From positions 930,001 to 994,000 of the forward strand of contig NC_009135.1 in the NCBI RefSeq assembly GCF_000016125.1: a stretch of DNA of 64,000 bases. The letters run 5' to 3'. Below, piece after piece: positions 62,199 to 64,000 of this stretch (position 1 is the first letter of the stretch; each line of letters begins with the position of its first letter). The translations under genes were made by a program, and so were the position numbers. The notes under the pieces were generated by a model that searched no databases, was not told the DNA's origin, and saw nothing but the letters and a program-made list of their open reading frames with translations. This stretch comes from Methanococcus maripaludis C5. GTDB taxonomy: Archaea > AGJL01 > Methanococci > Methanococcales > Methanococcaceae.

Positions 62199-62981
62199 TT
62201 AAATTTCGAAAACACTTCCAACGTGTCCAAATTTAAATCCTTTAACGTAACTTAATTCTTTTGTAGCATTAAAGCCAGTGCAGTGCATTGGTGAAACTAA
62301 TCTAAAATCTTGGTCATTTAAATAATCTTTAACCTGATTTATGTAATTTTCAGATACGCTGCCCATGTGAAAACCGCCAATAATCCCATTTACATCTTTT
62401 AACGTTTTTGCATGTTCGACACAGTTAATTAATCCGCTGTGAGTGCATCCTGAAAGAATTATGTCTTTTACAATAACAAACATATCATCAAGTATGATAT
62501 CTTCTGTTTTTTGACCATTTTCTATTTTTTCAAAATCTTCTCTTTCGTAATAGTTATTTCTTGGAATTGTTCCAGAAATTATTAAATTTTCTGAAATTTT
62601 AACGGGTTTTTCTACAATTTTTAAATTTTTATAATTTTTTAAGAAATCTTTTATATTTTCATCGATTCCAATGTATCTTTTTCCATGGTATCTATCAACG
62701 AAAGAAGCCTCGTGAATATAGATTGGAACGTCTAAATTTTCCCCGTATTTTTCAATAAAATAATTAAATCCATCTGTGTGATCATAGTGACCGTGGCTAA
62801 AGATTACCGCATCAAAATTATCATCTTCATCCATCAATTTTAAATTATTCTCAAAAACCAGAGCGTTTTGACCGCAATCAAATAAAATTTTAGAATCGTT
62901 GTCTTTTATAATTGCTGAAAATCCAGACTGTGCTAAAAACTTTCCTTTTGCAGTATTGTCCACAAGTATTTTTATTTCCAT
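62199..62981 (-). CDS. MBL-fold metallo-hydrolase
   Basis: 260 aa. Intact motif FSHGHYDHTDG, then SGCTHSG and GGFHMGS. Belongs to the group annotated as 7,8-dihydropterin-6-yl-methyl-4-(beta-D-ribofuranosyl)aminobenzene 5'-phosphate synthase-related, an enzyme of methanopterin synthesis; other functions are possible. AAGGTGGTTTTTCATG start. Divergent from the NrdG-like gene. Confidence 0.82.
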   Translation of the reverse strand: MEIKILVDNTAKGKFLAQSGFSAIIKDNDSKILFDCGQNALVFENNLKLMDEDDNFDAVIFSHGHYDHTDGFNYFIEKYGENLDVPIYIHEASFVDRYHGKRYIGIDENIKDFLKNYKNLKIVEKPVKISENLIISGTIPRNNYYEREDFEKIENGQKTEDIILDDMFVIVKDIILSGCTHSGLINCVEHAKTLKDVNGIIGGFHMGSVSENYINQVKDYLNDQDFRLVSPMHCTGFNATKELSYVKGFKFGHVGSVFEI

Positions 62982-63075
62982 GAAAAACCACCTTAAGAAA
63001 TATTTAAATCATCTATTTTTATATATTATAGAAGTAACTGTTTTATATAAAACACATATGGGCACTGGTGAAATT

Positions 63076-63786
63076 TTGAAAATATCTGGAATCGTAGACC
63101 TCTCAACAATTGATTATCCAAAACATGCATCTGCTATTGTTTTTTTATCAGGATGCAATATGAAATGTGGTTACTGCCAAAATTATGAAACCATTACGAC
63201 AAACATATCAGAAATGACCGCTGAAGAAGTTTTTAACGGCATGGATTTGATGTTTGCTGAATCACTTGTAATAAGTGGTGGAGAGCCAACCCTTCAGCCA
63301 GAAGCAGTTTTAGAACTTGCAAAACTTGCAAAAGAAAAAGGTTTTCCAGTTAAACTTGATACCAACGGAACAAACCCTGATTTGGTGGAAAAACTTGTTT
63401 TAAATAATTTAATAAATTACATTGCAATAGATGTGAAAGCAGGATTTGATAACTACGAAAAAATTACTGGATACAAAAAAGAAATTAAAGAAGATATTTT
63501 AAAAATAATAGATATCTGTAAAAAAGCAGGAGTATTTGTAGAATGCAGAACCACATTTATTCCAGAATTAATGGATGAATCAGATATTGGAGAAATTGCA
63601 AAAACCGTTAAAAACTGTGATTTATACACCATCCAGCAGTTTGACATAGAACATGCATATGATAAAGAAATGGAAAAATTAAAACCAATTAGCGAAGATG
63701 AATTACTTAGTTTAGGAAAACTTGCTAAAAATTATATTGAAAATGTGAAAATCAAAACATTATCAAGTGAAATACCAATCATTTAG
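63076..63786 (+). CDS. Anaerobic ribonucleotide reductase-activating-type radical SAM protein
   Basis: 236 aa. GCNMKCGYCQN gives the CX3CX2C cluster, followed by SGGEPTLQPE and TNGTNP. Resembles NrdG/PflA-type glycyl radical activases. TTG 63076 is proposed as start because GGTGA lies 4 bases upstream; ATG 63058 also possible. Downstream 9 bases is the mptE-like gene. Confidence 0.85.
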   Translation: MKISGIVDLSTIDYPKHASAIVFLSGCNMKCGYCQNYETITTNISEMTAEEVFNGMDLMFAESLVISGGEPTLQPEAVLELAKLAKEKGFPVKLDTNGTNPDLVEKLVLNNLINYIAIDVKAGFDNYEKITGYKKEIKEDILKIIDICKKAGVFVECRTTFIPELMDESDIGEIAKTVKNCDLYTIQQFDIEHAYDKEMEKLKPISEDELLSLGKLAKNYIENVKIKTLSSEIPII

Positions 63787-63795
63787 AGCGATAAT

Positions 63796-64000
63796 ATGGA
63801 TTTAAAGACATGGGGATCTTTTTACGAAAAAATCCTCGATGATTTCGGATACGGAAGTGCTGAAGACTTAAAAAGTGCAGAACTTCTTGAAGAAATTATT
63901 GAAAAATTTAAAAATAATGTGAATTTAAGTGAAATTTCTAAAAAGATCTTCGGAAAAGAGGTTTACGTCTTTGGTGCAGGCCCATCTCTTAAAAAACATG
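63796..64000 (+). CDS. mptE: 6-hydroxymethylpterin pyrophosphokinase MptE-like, N-terminal part (cut by window edge)
   Basis: 68 visible residues, beginning MDLKTWGSFYEKILDDFGYG and reaching EVYVFGAGPSLKKH, the DUF115 signature of MptE of the archaeal pterin pathway. Continues beyond base 64000. Near the dihydropterin-type metallo-hydrolase, but strand and distance do not suggest one operon. Confidence 0.78.
   Translation, partial: MDLKTWGSFYEKILDDFGYGSAEDLKSAELLEEIIEKFKNNVNLSEISKKIFGKEVYVFGAGPSLKKH

Noticed and set aside
1-64000. Insertion sequence, prophage, CRISPR array, origin or recent transfer
   Set aside because: No transposase, integrase, cas gene, repeated spacer pattern, Cdc6/Orc gene or abrupt change in base or codon use was seen.

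Overview
The window is AT-rich archaeal chromosome from a methanogen of the order Methanococcales, most likely Methanococcus maripaludis or a very close relative. Evidence includes two methanogenesis marker proteins (12 and 15), the methyl-coenzyme M reductase activation ATPase A2, archaeosine tRNA-guanine transglycosylase, the nitrogen repressor NrpR, O-phosphoseryl-tRNA:selenocysteinyl-tRNA synthase, class III signal peptide pilins, archaeal ribosomal proteins, and GGTGA-type Shine-Dalgarno sites 4-8 nt before most starts. Nothing looks like an insertion sequence, prophage, CRISPR array or recent island. No tRNA or rRNA gene was found.

Layout. 1-6.2 kb: end of a carbamoyltransferase, RtcA plus archease, malate dehydrogenase, a cation exporter, a DUF354 protein and marker 12. 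6.3-7.2 kb: ribosomal L7Ae-S28e-L24e. 7.2-14 kb: a minus-strand envelope operon (MacB-like ABC exporter, two regulators, an exported domain protein and a beta-propeller protein ending in a chagasin-like domain). 14-19 kb: rubrerythrin and the iron module (DtxR-type repressor facing feoA, a Cys-rich peptide and feoB, with two matching operator-like palindromes). 19-24.5 kb: small regulators, a molybdopterin-type TOBE protein, L34e, Cmk, L14e and metabolic genes. 24.5-31 kb: component A2, a PII homologue, RadB, TiaS, TruD, a candidate H/ACA RNA and an iron-sulfur flavoprotein. 31-42 kb: a lipoprotein-like acetolactate decarboxylase, RNA-end and tRNA enzymes, marker 15, NrpR, RlmE, KH/Rio1/eIF1A and PyrF. 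42-54 kb: two pilin-like proteins, CobK, a degenerate phosphoglycerate-mutase-like protein, fibrillarin-Nop5, SepSecS, a MinD cluster and a radical SAM protein. 54-64 kb: two candidate C/D sRNAs, diphthine synthase, an antiporter, a glycosylase, ValS, AzlCD, a metallo-hydrolase, an NrdG-like activase and the start of MptE.

A recurring theme is RNA modification by ribonucleoprotein. The window encodes all three core proteins of the archaeal box C/D RNP (L7Ae, Nop5, fibrillarin), two well-formed but unannotated C/D guide RNAs and a candidate H/ACA RNA. The L7Ae mRNA leader also carries a kink-turn-like element that could let L7Ae control its own synthesis. One C/D guide is complementary to a sequence with the layout of a CAU anticodon loop, with C34 at the predicted methylation position. 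These RNAs, the duplicated iron operators, the propeller-chagasin operon and the ligand-depleted mutase homologue are the most interesting items. Species assignment, guide targets and regulation are inferences from sequence reading only.
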